DNA of 41,376 bases from positions 1-41,376 of the forward strand of contig DASTZZ010000103.1 in assembly GCA_035764005.1 (NCBI GenBank). The letters are read 5' to 3'. Under the pieces are notes generated by a model. That model did no database searches, was not told the origin of the DNA, and saw only the letters and a list, made by a program, of their open reading frames with translations. This DNA is from Terriglobales bacterium. Its GTDB lineage: Bacteria; Acidobacteriota; Terriglobia; Terriglobales; Acidobacteriaceae. Below are positions 15,636 to 24,800 of this stretch, one piece after another. Position numbers and translations under genes: made by a program. How positions within the stretch are numbered: the first letter of the stretch is position 1; every line of letters begins with the position of its first letter.

Positions 15636-17792
15636 ATGTCAGTAACCGGATCGAACATCTGCAAGTTCTCATTGGTGTCTTTTTTTCTTTTTCTTCTGAG
15701 CTTCACCCCCGGATGTGGGCGAGGCCTGGTTGCCGGATCGCTACAGCCCGCCGGACCGCCATCGATCGGCAGCTTTACTGCCGCAGCCACGTCCATCACC
15801 GCGGGACAGAGCACCACACTGAATTGGGCGACCACCGGCGCGACTGCAGTAACAATCGACAACGGGGTCGGAACCGTTGCTGCCTCCGGATCTGCCACCG
15901 TTTCACCGACGCAAACGACGACTTACACGCTAACTGCCACGGGCAGCGGAGGCAGCAGCTCTGCTCATGTCACCGTCACCGTGAATCAGCCCAAGCCGAC
16001 GGTCACGATTACCGTCAACCCAACCGGCGTGAGCCCCGGACAAAGCTCGACACTGACAGTGACTGCGACTAATGCCTCCGAGGTGGGAGTTGTCTGCAGC
16101 GATAGCGACGGCACTCAGGAATTCACCAGCACCCTGCCCGGAACCGGCGGCACTCTGTCGGTCACTCCCAAGAACACGGTTACGTGCGTCGCTACAGCGA
16201 CAGGGGCAGATAACCAAACGGCGACAGCATCTGTGCAGGTGACGGTGAAAGATGTGCACCAGATCAACCACGTCATCTTCCTCATGCAGGAGAACCGCAG
16301 CTTCGACAATTACTTTGGCATGCTCAATCCCTATCGCAAGAGCCACGGCTTTGAAATAGGAGACGATGGCAAACAATATGACGTCGATGGAATTGAAGAT
16401 AAGCTGAATAAATTCCCAAATCCGGACGACGAAGGGGACAACTTCAACCTCTTCAAGCTCAGCACTACGTGCGTGGATGATCTGTCCTCAGCCTGGCTGG
16501 AGAGCTATGGCGACGTGAATCGATTCGACTTCGCCCCTTCGCGCTCGATCCTGATGAACGGCTTCGTGCATATTGCCGAGGGTTTTGCCAAGAGCGGAGC
16601 GGGAACCGGCAAGTTCACCGATCTCAAAGGCCGTCGCGCGATGGGCTACTACGACCAGGATTTTCTTAACTACTACTACTTCATGGCATCGGAGTTTGCC
16701 TTGTCCGATCGCTGGTTCTCTCCAGTGGCCAGCAAGACCATTCCGAATCGCCTGGCGACGATGACCGGAGGCACCACGCAAGGCCTGGTTCGCGATCCGT
16801 CGAACGATGACCACGTCGGCGGACTGAGTATCGAAACTATTTTCCAGAAGCTCGACAACGCAGGCGTCTCCTGGAAGATTTACTACTCGGTTACTGCGGA
16901 CGAATGTCCTGCCGACACCGATGAGTGTCAATCGAGCCACCCTGACAAATTTCCCGCAACGTCATTTTCATACTTCAACTACTCGGCGAGATATCTGTAC
17001 GACAATCCAACGCACGCGGCGTGCAACGCTCCAACGCAGCCGTCCGGACAAGCCGTGGGCGATCCCAATAACGACTTCTGTATCGATCCAAATCATATTG
17101 CGCCGTTGTCACAATTCTTGACTGATATGAGCAATGGGACGCTGCCGGCCTTTGCCTACATTGAGCCCGGATATGGAATCAGCGATGAGCATCCCGGCTC
17201 CGGCGCCTCGATTCTCGTCGGACAGCGGGAGATGGCGAAGCTGATCAACGCATTCATGGCGAGCCCATCGTGGAGCGATTCCGTCTTCTTCCTTTCCTAC
17301 GATGAAGGCGGCGGGCCGTTCGACCACGTTCCTCCGGTCCCCGGTCATACCAACGATTTCACCGACGCTACGTTGGGCGTAACTACCGACATCCGCAGCA
17401 TTGCCGTGAATCCCGATCAGTTCAATCCCTGCCTCGGCGGCCCCGGCAATCTGCACTGTGATTTACAAAGCACCGATCCCGGAGCAAATCCCGGAGATGC
17501 TCCGGCGCAACAAGGATTCGCCGCACAGCTAGGTTTCCGCCTGCCGAACATCGTGATTTCTCCATTTACCAAGAAACACTATGTTGCCCACACACCGATG
17601 GATCACACCGCGATCATCAAGTTCGTGGAAGATCGATTCATTCACGATGGCAACTATCTGACCGCCCGCGATGCGGCCCAACCGAGCTTGAACGAGTTCT
17701 TCGATTTCGTGAACGTGCCCTGGAAGACTCCGCCCAGCCCGCCAACTCCGGCATCGACCAGCGCATGCCACCCGGCAGACCTGGGACCGTGA
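15636..17792 (+). CDS. Phospholipase C / acid phosphatase-type phosphoesterase lipoprotein with Ig-like domains
   Basis: A 718-aa exported enzyme. The hydrophobic N-terminus ends at FTPGC, giving a likely lipidated Cys27. Two Ig-like repeats follow (about 42-117 and 121-205). The catalytic domain of the bacterial phosphoesterase family (phospholipase C, alkaline phosphatase superfamily) starts at INHVIFLMQENRSFDNYFG (about 210-228) and includes SDRWFSPVASKTIPNRLATM, AFAYIEPGYG, VFFLSYDEGGGPFDHVPP and RLPNIVISPFTKKHYVAH. ENRSFDNYFG and DEGGGPFDHV supply acidic and His metal or catalytic residues. These enzymes cleave phosphodiesters such as phospholipid head groups or release phosphate outside the cell. 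ATG 15636 has a poor Shine-Dalgarno but gives the signal peptide directly. Substrate unknown; no phosphate-regulon box was seen. Confidence 0.92.
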   Translation: MSVTGSNICKFSLVSFFLFLLSFTPGCGRGLVAGSLQPAGPPSIGSFTAAATSITAGQSTTLNWATTGATAVTIDNGVGTVAASGSATVSPTQTTTYTLTATGSGGSSSAHVTVTVNQPKPTVTITVNPTGVSPGQSSTLTVTATNASEVGVVCSDSDGTQEFTSTLPGTGGTLSVTPKNTVTCVATATGADNQTATASVQVTVKDVHQINHVIFLMQENRSFDNYFGMLNPYRKSHGFEIGDDGKQYDVDGIEDKLNKFPNPDDEGDNFNLFKLSTTCVDDLSSAWLESYGDVNRFDFAPSRSILMNGFVHIAEGFAKSGAGTGKFTDLKGRRAMGYYDQDFLNYYYFMASEFALSDRWFSPVASKTIPNRLATMTGGTTQGLVRDPSNDDHVGGLSIETIFQKLDNAGVSWKIYYSVTADECPADTDECQSSHPDKFPATSFSYFNYSARYLYDNPTHAACNAPTQPSGQAVGDPNNDFCIDPNHIAPLSQFLTDMSNGTLPAFAYIEPGYGISDEHPGSGASILVGQREMAKLINAFMASPSWSDSVFFLSYDEGGGPFDHVPPVPGHTNDFTDATLGVTTDIRSIAVNPDQFNPCLGGPGNLHCDLQSTDPGANPGDAPAQQGFAAQLGFRLPNIVISPFTKKHYVAHTPMDHTAIIKFVEDRFIHDGNYLTARDAAQPSLNEFFDFVNVPWKTPPSPPTPASTSACHPADLGP

Positions 17793-17990
17793 GTTGCTTG
17801 AGGAGAAGGTACTCGCTCTCTGACATTGTTTTCATGAATCCAGATTTTTCGGATGTGAGAACCGGAACAGAGACACCAATCGACGTCACCCCCGCGGGGA
17901 TTGCCTGGATCACGACGACCCAGAGCCGAACCACTTTCTTTAGTGCCTAAGCATCAGATCGAGTGAGTTCTGAGTCTCCTGGGGTTAACG

Positions 17991-19217
17991 GTGCGAAATC
18001 GCTGTTCTCTGCTATTAATCACGATCTTCGGCGCCCTATTCTTGTTCGGCTGCGGTGAAAGCGGTCAACGGAGCAACACCATGACACCCGCTGCTGGACC
18101 TTCTGGCGGGGGATCGTCCCCGAATGGTGGTTCGGGTTCGGGATCGGGATCTGCAGGTGGATCGAGCAGCTCCGGTTCCGGGTCGGGACCAAGCAGCTCT
18201 GGCTCTGGCGGGTCCAGTCCAGCAGCGAGCGTGGATGCAGCGAGATTTATTTACGCGATTCAACCCTCTGGCAGCTCTATTAACGGCGGAGTTCTCCACG
18301 ACGACGGCAGCGTGACCTCCATTTCAAGTGGGGACACCGACGACGGTACTGGCGCATTCACGACCGGTATTGCCGCCGACCGGCACGGACATTTCCTCTT
18401 CGTCTCTTCTTCGGGACCCGATGATCACGGATCGAGGCCACCGTCTGGAACTGCGTCTTTCATCATCAATCATTCAGATGGATCTTTGAGCCGGATGGCT
18501 CCCATACTGAACTTCACCGCCCCTATGGGCGCGGATCCGGGTGGGCTTTTCGTTTACATGATGGTTGCAGGCGGCTTGGACGTCTTTGCTGTAGACCAGC
18601 AAACTGGAGCGTTGCAACGCATTCCCGATTCGCCTTTTCCCGGTCCCACAAGCGGCGGTCCTCTCGTCAACAATGAGGGGTCTGAACTCTTTACTCAGTC
18701 CAACAACGCTATCGGCGCTTGGCGGCTCAACCCCCAGACCGGTGTTCCGAGCGTTGTACGCGGATCGCCTTTCTCCGTAGGAGAATCGAATTTCTCTTTA
18801 AGTGCGATTACTCCAGACGATCGGATGCTACTCATTTCTGCCTCGCAAAAAATAATAACGATGCACATCAACGACGATGGCAGCCTCACACGCCTCGCTT
18901 CCACGCCGCTGACTCTCGCCGAAGCAGGATCTTTCGCGATTGATCCGACACAGCGTTACGTTTATTTTTGTGCTCAAAGCGCCGGTCCCGGCTATTTAGA
19001 AGGTTACAAGCTCGAAAATAGCGGCCAATTAACACCGCTTCCCGGAACACCTTTTGACACCGGTAGCTGCTGGGCGCTAAATGCAAATCCTTCAGGTAAG
19101 TATCTTTATGCAATCGGCGGAGCCATCACATATCGTATCGACCAAAGCACCGGTGCACTTACTAAGATCAGTCAATCACGGGCGGCTTCTGGATTCGAGG
19201 CTGTGCTAACGCCGTAG
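17991..19217 (+). CDS. Beta-propeller lipoprotein (lactonase-like repeats)
   Basis: A 408-aa lipoprotein. The signal sequence ends with the lipobox LFGC, so Cys21 is lipidated. A Ser/Gly-rich spacer (about residues 30-78, GGSGSGSGSAGG-type) links it to a seven-bladed beta-propeller of the 6-phosphogluconolactonase/YncE kind, with recurring blade phrases such as VDQQTGALQRIPDSPFP, NPQTGVPSVVRGSPF, NDDGSLTRLASTPL and LENSGQLTPLPGTPFDTG. Enzymatic activity is doubtful; in these lipoproteins the propeller is usually a binding scaffold. The start is GTG 17991. It follows a 198-base gap after the phospholipase C-type gene and may be in the same transcription unit. Confidence 0.87.
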   Translation: MRNRCSLLLITIFGALFLFGCGESGQRSNTMTPAAGPSGGGSSPNGGSGSGSGSAGGSSSSGSGSGPSSSGSGGSSPAASVDAARFIYAIQPSGSSINGGVLHDDGSVTSISSGDTDDGTGAFTTGIAADRHGHFLFVSSSGPDDHGSRPPSGTASFIINHSDGSLSRMAPILNFTAPMGADPGGLFVYMMVAGGLDVFAVDQQTGALQRIPDSPFPGPTSGGPLVNNEGSELFTQSNNAIGAWRLNPQTGVPSVVRGSPFSVGESNFSLSAITPDDRMLLISASQKIITMHINDDGSLTRLASTPLTLAEAGSFAIDPTQRYVYFCAQSAGPGYLEGYKLENSGQLTPLPGTPFDTGSCWALNANPSGKYLYAIGGAITYRIDQSTGALTKISQSRAASGFEAVLTP

Positions 19218-19294
19218 TTCGGTGCCCGAATCATTGTTTGCTTCGCTCCTCGGAGGAGGCGCACCCTGTTCAAACACCCGTGAATTCCGCAGGA

Positions 19295-19540
19295 TCAGAC
19301 GCGATACGGTGCCTTGGCTTTCTGGCGGAGCAAGCCCCAAAAGATGCCGAATAACAAAGGGATCACGATCAACCACACCAGGTAAAAAATCCAATCAGAC
19401 GGACCGGAGTGACCGGCCAGTTCCATATGCAGGATCGGCTCCAAGCGCCAAAATGCCGGCGTCAGCAGCATCGCGATCACCCAACCACTGGGCACGCCGA
19501 TTAGCACCGCCAAAGCGCTCGCAAGGATGAGCCGCTTCAA
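19295..19540 (-). CDS. Small membrane protein (two transmembrane helices)
   Basis: An 81-aa protein with helix 1 at about residues 4-27 (ILASALAVLIGVPSGWVIAM) and helix 2 at about 51-69 (IFYLVWLIVIPLLFGIFWGL), ending in the basic tail RQKAKAPYRV. The start is TTG 19540 with GGAG at a spacing of about 8 bases on the minus strand. No family recognised. It is divergent from the SnoaL-like gene, whose start region lies within about 60 bases. Confidence 0.65.
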   Translation of the reverse strand: MKRLILASALAVLIGVPSGWVIAMLLTPAFWRLEPILHMELAGHSGPSDWIFYLVWLIVIPLLFGIFWGLLRQKAKAPYRV

Positions 19541-19585
19541 TCGAATCTCTCCATCTTGGTCATCAGATCGTTATGCGGACTCTAT

Positions 19586-19957
19586 ATGATCACTTGCATG
19601 TCTCCAGGACCTGCAATTAGAGAATTTGCACTCGAGTGGATTGAAGCATGGAACTCGCACGATCTTGACGCCATTATGTCGCACTACGACGACGAGGTCG
19701 TCCTGACCTCTCCAGTGGCGGCCAAGATATTGAATCGTCCATCCGGGAGGGTCGAAGGCAAGGTCGCGCTGCGCGAGTACTTCCGGCGCGGACTGCAAGC
19801 CTATCCGAACCTCAATTTTGAGTTGCTGGACGCAATGCGCGGCCTAAGCAGCATCGTCCTCTGCTACAGGAATCAGAGCGGTACAAGAACCGCAGAGTTT
19901 ATGGAGCTGGGTGAGAACGGCAAGATCATCCGGGTGGTCGCAAACTACAGCACGTGA
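19586..19957 (+). CDS. SnoaL-like / NTF2-fold protein
   Basis: About 123 residues with the cone-shaped alpha+beta-barrel pattern of the NTF2-like/SnoaL superfamily: IREFALEWIEAWNSHDLDAI, MSHYDDEVVLTSPVAAKI, GRVEGKVALREYFRRGLQAYP, LNFELLDAMRG and a final strand with MELGENGKIIRVVANY. Members include isomerases, hydrolases and ligand-binding proteins; no catalytic residues are diagnostic here. The start is uncertain: ATG 19586 or ATG 19598 (the latter begins MSPGPAIREF), with TTG 19556 less likely. No Shine-Dalgarno stands out. Confidence 0.83.
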   Translation: MITCMSPGPAIREFALEWIEAWNSHDLDAIMSHYDDEVVLTSPVAAKILNRPSGRVEGKVALREYFRRGLQAYPNLNFELLDAMRGLSSIVLCYRNQSGTRTAEFMELGENGKIIRVVANYST

Positions 19958-20153
19958 CCCAAGTACCGCTTTTCCGGCTCCTCGATTGCCTGCCCTTCCT
20001 GGGTTTGATTAGGTCTATACCTGTCCTGTCGGAACTGTCGGCGAAGTTCGGCGCTCCTCACGCCGATATTCCCCTTAGAGGATCTCGTCTCGGCGCGAGC
20101 GCCGGGTGCCCCACCCTGTTCCCATACTGGAACACAGTATCATTCTCGAGAAG

Positions 20154-20192
20154 TCGGGTGCCCCACTCTCGCGTGCCGTTCGCGAGGGTGGG
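20154..20192 (+). repeat. REP sequence, left copy flanking RAYT
   Basis: A 39-nt sequence beginning TCGGGTGCCCCACTCTCGCG and able to fold on itself (CCCCACTCTCGCG against CGCGAGGGTGGGG, one mismatch). An exact inverted copy is at 20812-20850. It lies 8 bases beyond the stop codon of the RAYT gene. Partial REP cores (GGGTGCCCCACCC at about 20104 and GGGTGGGGCATCC at about 20887) occur further out on both sides. Confidence 0.92.
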
Positions 20193-20200
20193 GTGTAACG

Positions 20201-20776
20201 TCAATCGCCTACCAACCTGGTCGCTTTCACCATCCGCAGCTTGGGGTTCGGGTGTAGTCCCTCGATCCAGACCACGCTCTTCTCGCCAAAATAGTAGGCT
20301 CGGAAACTGCTCCACCCCCATAATTCTGGCGACGGTACCAATCCTCGCTTTACTTGATTTCTGTGCATATAGCGCAGCTTCTCGATGATCTTTCTGCGAG
20401 TGTAGACGTTGAAGTCATAAAAGCGAGGCTGAAAGAAATGACGCTTCTTCTGCTTTCCATTTTCTTTCCACAAGCCGAGTTGATTCTGGCTCTTCCGTCG
20501 AGGCGGCAGCAGACGCTGACCTACCCTTTGTTTTAGAACCTGCAGCACCGTCGAAGGCGTCCCGATTTCAGGCTCACTGATCAAAACGTGAAAGTCCTCA
20601 GGCATGACCACATAGCCGACCACTTCAAAGCGATACTTCCGCCGAACCTGCTCGAAGATGCGGAGGAAGACATCGCGAGAACGCCCGCTTCCCAGAAGTG
20701 GCTGCCTTTTGTAGCAACTGCAGGTAACGAAATGAAGGTCATGATGACCGTAAATACGTTTCAGACGCGTGGGCAC
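20201..20776 (-). CDS. REP-associated tyrosine transposase (RAYT, Y1/IS200-like), HUH motif altered
   Basis: A 191-aa Y1-transposase-family protein: RLKRIYGHHDLHFVTCSCYK at the N-terminus, FEVVGYVVMPEDFHVLI in the centre, RFYDFNVYTRRKIIEKL and YMHRNQVKRGLVPSPELWGW at the C-terminus. RAYTs cut and rejoin single-stranded REP DNA using a HUH metal site and a catalytic Tyr (here probably Y136). The usual MP(E/N)HxHLL is MPEDFHVLI: the first His of HxH is Asp61 (codon GAC, one base from CAC) and only His63 remains. The Pro in the usual NPV is also changed (NQV). Metal binding and cleavage may therefore be lost or altered. Exact inverted REP copies flank the gene, the classical REP-RAYT layout. ATG at 20776; no clear Shine-Dalgarno. 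Confidence 0.92.
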   Translation of the reverse strand: MPTRLKRIYGHHDLHFVTCSCYKRQPLLGSGRSRDVFLRIFEQVRRKYRFEVVGYVVMPEDFHVLISEPEIGTPSTVLQVLKQRVGQRLLPPRRKSQNQLGLWKENGKQKKRHFFQPRFYDFNVYTRRKIIEKLRYMHRNQVKRGLVPSPELWGWSSFRAYYFGEKSVVWIEGLHPNPKLRMVKATRLVGD

Positions 20777-20811
20777 GGCGCGCCATTATAGACGTGCGGC
20801 ACAGATCTCAG

Positions 20812-20850
20812 CCCACCCTCGCGAACGGCACGCGAGAGTGGGGCACCCGA
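20812..20850 (-). repeat. REP sequence, right copy flanking RAYT
   Basis: Exact 39-nt inverted copy of 20154-20192, lying 35 bases upstream of the RAYT start codon. Together the two copies make an inverted REP pair enclosing the transposase gene. Confidence 0.92.
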
Positions 20851-20984
20851 GTCCTAGACATCCAGAACAGCATATCAATATGGGAATGGGTGGGGCATCC
20901 GGCATTGGCTTTGGGGGAAACCGTGGCAAATTAGGGAGAGGGGTCTCCGATTTCTGTGATTTCTCTAGCTTAGGCGCCAACCGG

Positions 20985-21788
20985 TTATTTGATCTTTTGA
21001 GTTCCGTACAGGCAACGGTGGACAGCATCTGAGTACTGTTCAGGGTGAACTTGCCGAATGGTTTCAGTATCAGCAATGTCCTGCTCGACGCGGGGCATGA
21101 ATTTCCTTGCGCCTACCGAACCATTGTTGGCACACTCGATAAGACTGGTCATGCAATCGAATCTGATGTATTGACATCGGGCCCTCTCACTGTCGTTGAT
21201 GCTTGGCTCAAAGGTGGCGGAGACGTAGGGTCCGTGCATATTGGATTGATTTGTATGCCCGGTAGTAACCATATAGGAGGATTCTCTGCCTAGAGCTAGA
21301 TTTTCACACTTCGAGGCCAGTGATAGGTGAACGACCGAGCTCCAACTGGCCCATATCCAGGCACCCCTGGTGCTCTCATATGCTGCGGCGAGTTCTGACT
21401 CCTGAACTGTACCATCCTTGATTGCTGCCCTTGCGACCACAGCAGCTGGCCGAACGCCAAAGAGCCTGAGTAGCTTGCTATCAAACCACCGCGTGCGAAC
21501 TGGAACGTGATTATCGACGAGGAAGTTCTTCAGGACGATCGTAAATTTGCACGATGATGCTGTACAGGGTTGATCTTCAACAGTCGCGTGTTGCTTATAG
21601 CGAGTAAGGATCTCTTCTGCCTGATCGAAAGGAGAATCATAAGCCTTCAACCTAGAAACACTTTCGGCGAGTTTTTCGAATTTTGTCTGTTGATATCGAG
21701 CAAGCGACCACATGGAAGCGGCGCTCACGATTAGTACTGCGAAAACTACCAGTGCAATGTTCCTTAATCTACTCAGACTCCCACTCAT
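20985..21788 (-). CDS. Membrane-anchored protein of unknown function, Cys-containing
   Basis: A 267-aa protein with one N-terminal transmembrane helix (about residues 10-30, IALVVFAVLIVSAASMWSLA) and a soluble, presumably periplasmic domain. The domain has seven Cys, including CTASSC, KCENL, RCQYIRFDC and IEC, suggesting disulfides. No family recognised. The start is ATG 21788, because AAAGGAGATT lies just before it on the minus strand; the frame continues to 21872, but that part overlaps the end of the upstream gene and has no ribosome site. It starts 52 bases after the stop of the giant secreted protein gene (21841) on the same strand, so the two probably form an operon. Confidence 0.72.
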   Translation of the reverse strand: MSGSLSRLRNIALVVFAVLIVSAASMWSLARYQQTKFEKLAESVSRLKAYDSPFDQAEEILTRYKQHATVEDQPCTASSCKFTIVLKNFLVDNHVPVRTRWFDSKLLRLFGVRPAAVVARAAIKDGTVQESELAAAYESTRGAWIWASWSSVVHLSLASKCENLALGRESSYMVTTGHTNQSNMHGPYVSATFEPSINDSERARCQYIRFDCMTSLIECANNGSVGARKFMPRVEQDIADTETIRQVHPEQYSDAVHRCLYGTQKIK

Positions 21789-21840
21789 AATCTCCTTTAC
21801 TCGAACGCTGCGGTTTCCATACGTCCCGTTTCCTTGAGAC

Positions 21841-24800
21841 TCATTGTGGAGGTACGGTAGGCCGAGTTGCATTGGCGAATGACGTACAACCCTGGACTAC
21901 AGCTGGCGGAGTTGTGTTTGTAAACTGCATCAAAAATGCCGTAACGTCATAGGTCCCTTTCTCCGGATCAAGTGAACACTGAAGCTCTTTTTTGAGGCTA
22001 GGTCCCGCTAAATTAAGAATGTCCGGAAAATCGGGTAATCGAGTGTATGCGTGCAACGCTTCGTGAAAGACCATCGCCATATTGTCGGCATCATGAGGCC
22101 CAGAGACATTCTGGAATTCTCTCCAGATGATGTTGGGGTTGAAGAATGTTCTCATAGGCGGAATAGTGGGCCTTTGCCGCGAGTCAAAGATGACGGTAGA
22201 CGCGTCAAAGGGATCGAGAAGAAAATCGTCTTTGACCTCCGCAGATCCGGAACAGGACTCAATCCATCCGCACTTTATTAGGGTTGAAAGCGTAGCGTCA
22301 TAGAATTGTGGTGGACTTGCTAAAAGAAAGCCTAGCAACGCAGTGCCATATCCCTGATTCCCATTGGCATCTTTTACTTGTGACGTAAAAACATAGTCAG
22401 AGATATTGCAAGCTTGTATTTCTGCCGGATCGGATGAGTTTCTCACGCAAGGCGTTCCAAGTAGTCGCTCGAGGGCATACAACCCATTGAAGATCCAATC
22501 CCTGGGCCCGCCCGTAGCGACTGTCCAACTGTGCTGTGCGCATTCGCTAGTTACGCCGTCACTGCATCTCACGAGTTGCGGCCATTCGGTTGGCGCTGTT
22601 CTCGCGCCGTTCCCCCCGGGCTGGTCCCAATCCGATCTAGCCAAGTTAACTGCTGCATCGGCATATGCAGTGAACAGGCCCGAAGTGTCGAGTGTGAGTA
22701 GTAAGCCTCCTGCCCTGAGATATTGAGGGCTATACCCTGCTACGAGGTCTGGCGTAGAGTTCCCGCCTCCATCATAACGGGTGATGGTCGATGGTGAGCT
22801 TCCGCTTGTCTGACCGATCATGATGCCATCCCCCGCGAGCGCTAATATTGGACTGAGTTCATCGGACGTTGCAGGCGTGCTCCACAGCGCGGCCCCAGTT
22901 GCAGCATTGAATGCAACAATTCGGTTGAGATTGTCTGATCCGTACACCGTTGCGAATGCGGTATCGCCTTCTCCCATCACCATAGGCCCTGTGAACTCAT
23001 TGACACCACTGAGGGTGAAATCGTTCTGCAGAGTTGTGCCGATCAACAAACCCACGTGTGCTTGGCTATCCTGTCCCGGCACCTCGCCGCTGCAGGTTGT
23101 GCTCTGTTGTTGGCTATGCCGGTTGATAGTGGTGCAAGTTTGCGTCCAGCCCGGAACCGCGTAGCTCCAAGATGCCAGCAGATTGCCGTGATTATCGGGA
23201 ATAATTTCCTTCAAGGAAAACAGAGGTAACGGTGCGGGACTATAGGAATACGTTGCTACCTCAGTGGCTCCACTGTCGGAGAAATCGTCTTCCTCATGAT
23301 AGGTGCTCGACCAATTTTGGATCTCGCTGTCGGCGTAAGTACCGTCTGGTCCGATTTTCATGATCCGCAGTGAGGCAGCCGAAGTCGAATCAATAATTGT
23401 AGTGACATCAGTGTTCTGTTGCGTTTGCGACGTCGTCTCGAGTATGTGTTCCAAGTAGGCATCGCCGTCTGGAGCAATCGTGATAGTGCTCGCCGCGGGC
23501 TCATTTGGGCTGGCCACCGGAACGCGAAACTTCTCGCCTCCGGTTAGGCCATCGATTCCTATTACGTACGTAGTCGTCTGCGCATTATCCGGCGGCTGCT
23601 TAAGCGTCCCGAGGATGAAAATTGTCCCGTCTGGATGAATCGAAATGTTCCATGACCAAAAGTGATAGTCAGTTGGGGGAATGCTCCAGGTGGGCTTGCC
23701 CGAGCTGTCGATGCGGGTCATAGGCGTTGAGCCGTCAGTGAACCCGATAATTCCGCCGTTTGCATCGGGCAAAGCGTGGGCAGCATTAAAGCCGAAACTT
23801 GCATTCCACACCGGCGTGCCATCCGCTTTTAGAGCCTGCACCAATCCCGACGGCTGCACGATGAGCAGGTCGGCCAGACTTGAAGGCGCCGGCATCGCCT
23901 GCACGCTAAAAGCGCCGCTCCCTCCACCTGCGGACGCGCTGGGCACCGACCACAAGACTGTTCCCGCAGGAAAGCTCGTCCCCTGTGGATACACCGTGAC
24001 CGTAGCAGTGGCTGAATCAGCATTGATGGTCACCTGGCCTGAGGCTTTAGCGGTGAGGATAGGCGTTCCTGTCGGATCGTCTGGGTCGGGACCAAAATCG
24101 GCGATGGTGGTATCGCTGCTGGTCCATGATGACGCTGTCGTCGGTCGACCGGAACTGTCCAGAACTTGAAACTTCCGTGTGTCCCCAACAAACAAACTCA
24201 CCTGCGACGGCGCTATCGTTGCCGGTGGTCCAGGCGGCGTGGCGTGGGTCACCGTGAAGTTCAGCCCGTTACTGGAAGCGCCGTCTGTGCTGACGACAAT
24301 CGGACCCGATGTGGCACCGGGCGGGACTGACACTTCAATGGCTGTGTCGCTCCAGTAGAGCACCTGAGCAGGCGCCCCATTGAACAGGACGGTTCCGGAA
24401 GTGGTTCCGAACTTGGCGCCGTAGATCCAAATCAGGGTACCCCTCGGATCAGCCGCTTGAGACACACTCGTTATCGACGGAGCCTGTCGAGGAGCACCAT
24501 CTACGGTGACCGCCTGCAGGGTGACATTCCCAAATGCGTGATTGGTTAGCAGCGTGTAGCGAATGATCAGGTGCTGGCCTTCCGAGGCAGCGTGGTACTT
24601 GATCGTATATACGTGGTTGATGTGATCGGTAGTATCCGTTGAGGTGTCAATGTAAACGGGAGCGCTCCCATCACTCAAGTAAGCTTCAAGTTTTCCTTGG
24701 GCCTGCCAGGCGCCGACATAGATGTTTGCCGTGCGCTCGGTTAGGCCTGCGCTGATGGTGAACTGAAACCCAGAGGCCGGGTTTGGAGAATAGATTCCGG

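Noticed and set aside
20769-21076. Frames on both strands beside the right REP copy
   Set aside because: They overlap the REP sequence and the 3' end of the membrane protein gene; no ribosome sites and biased composition.
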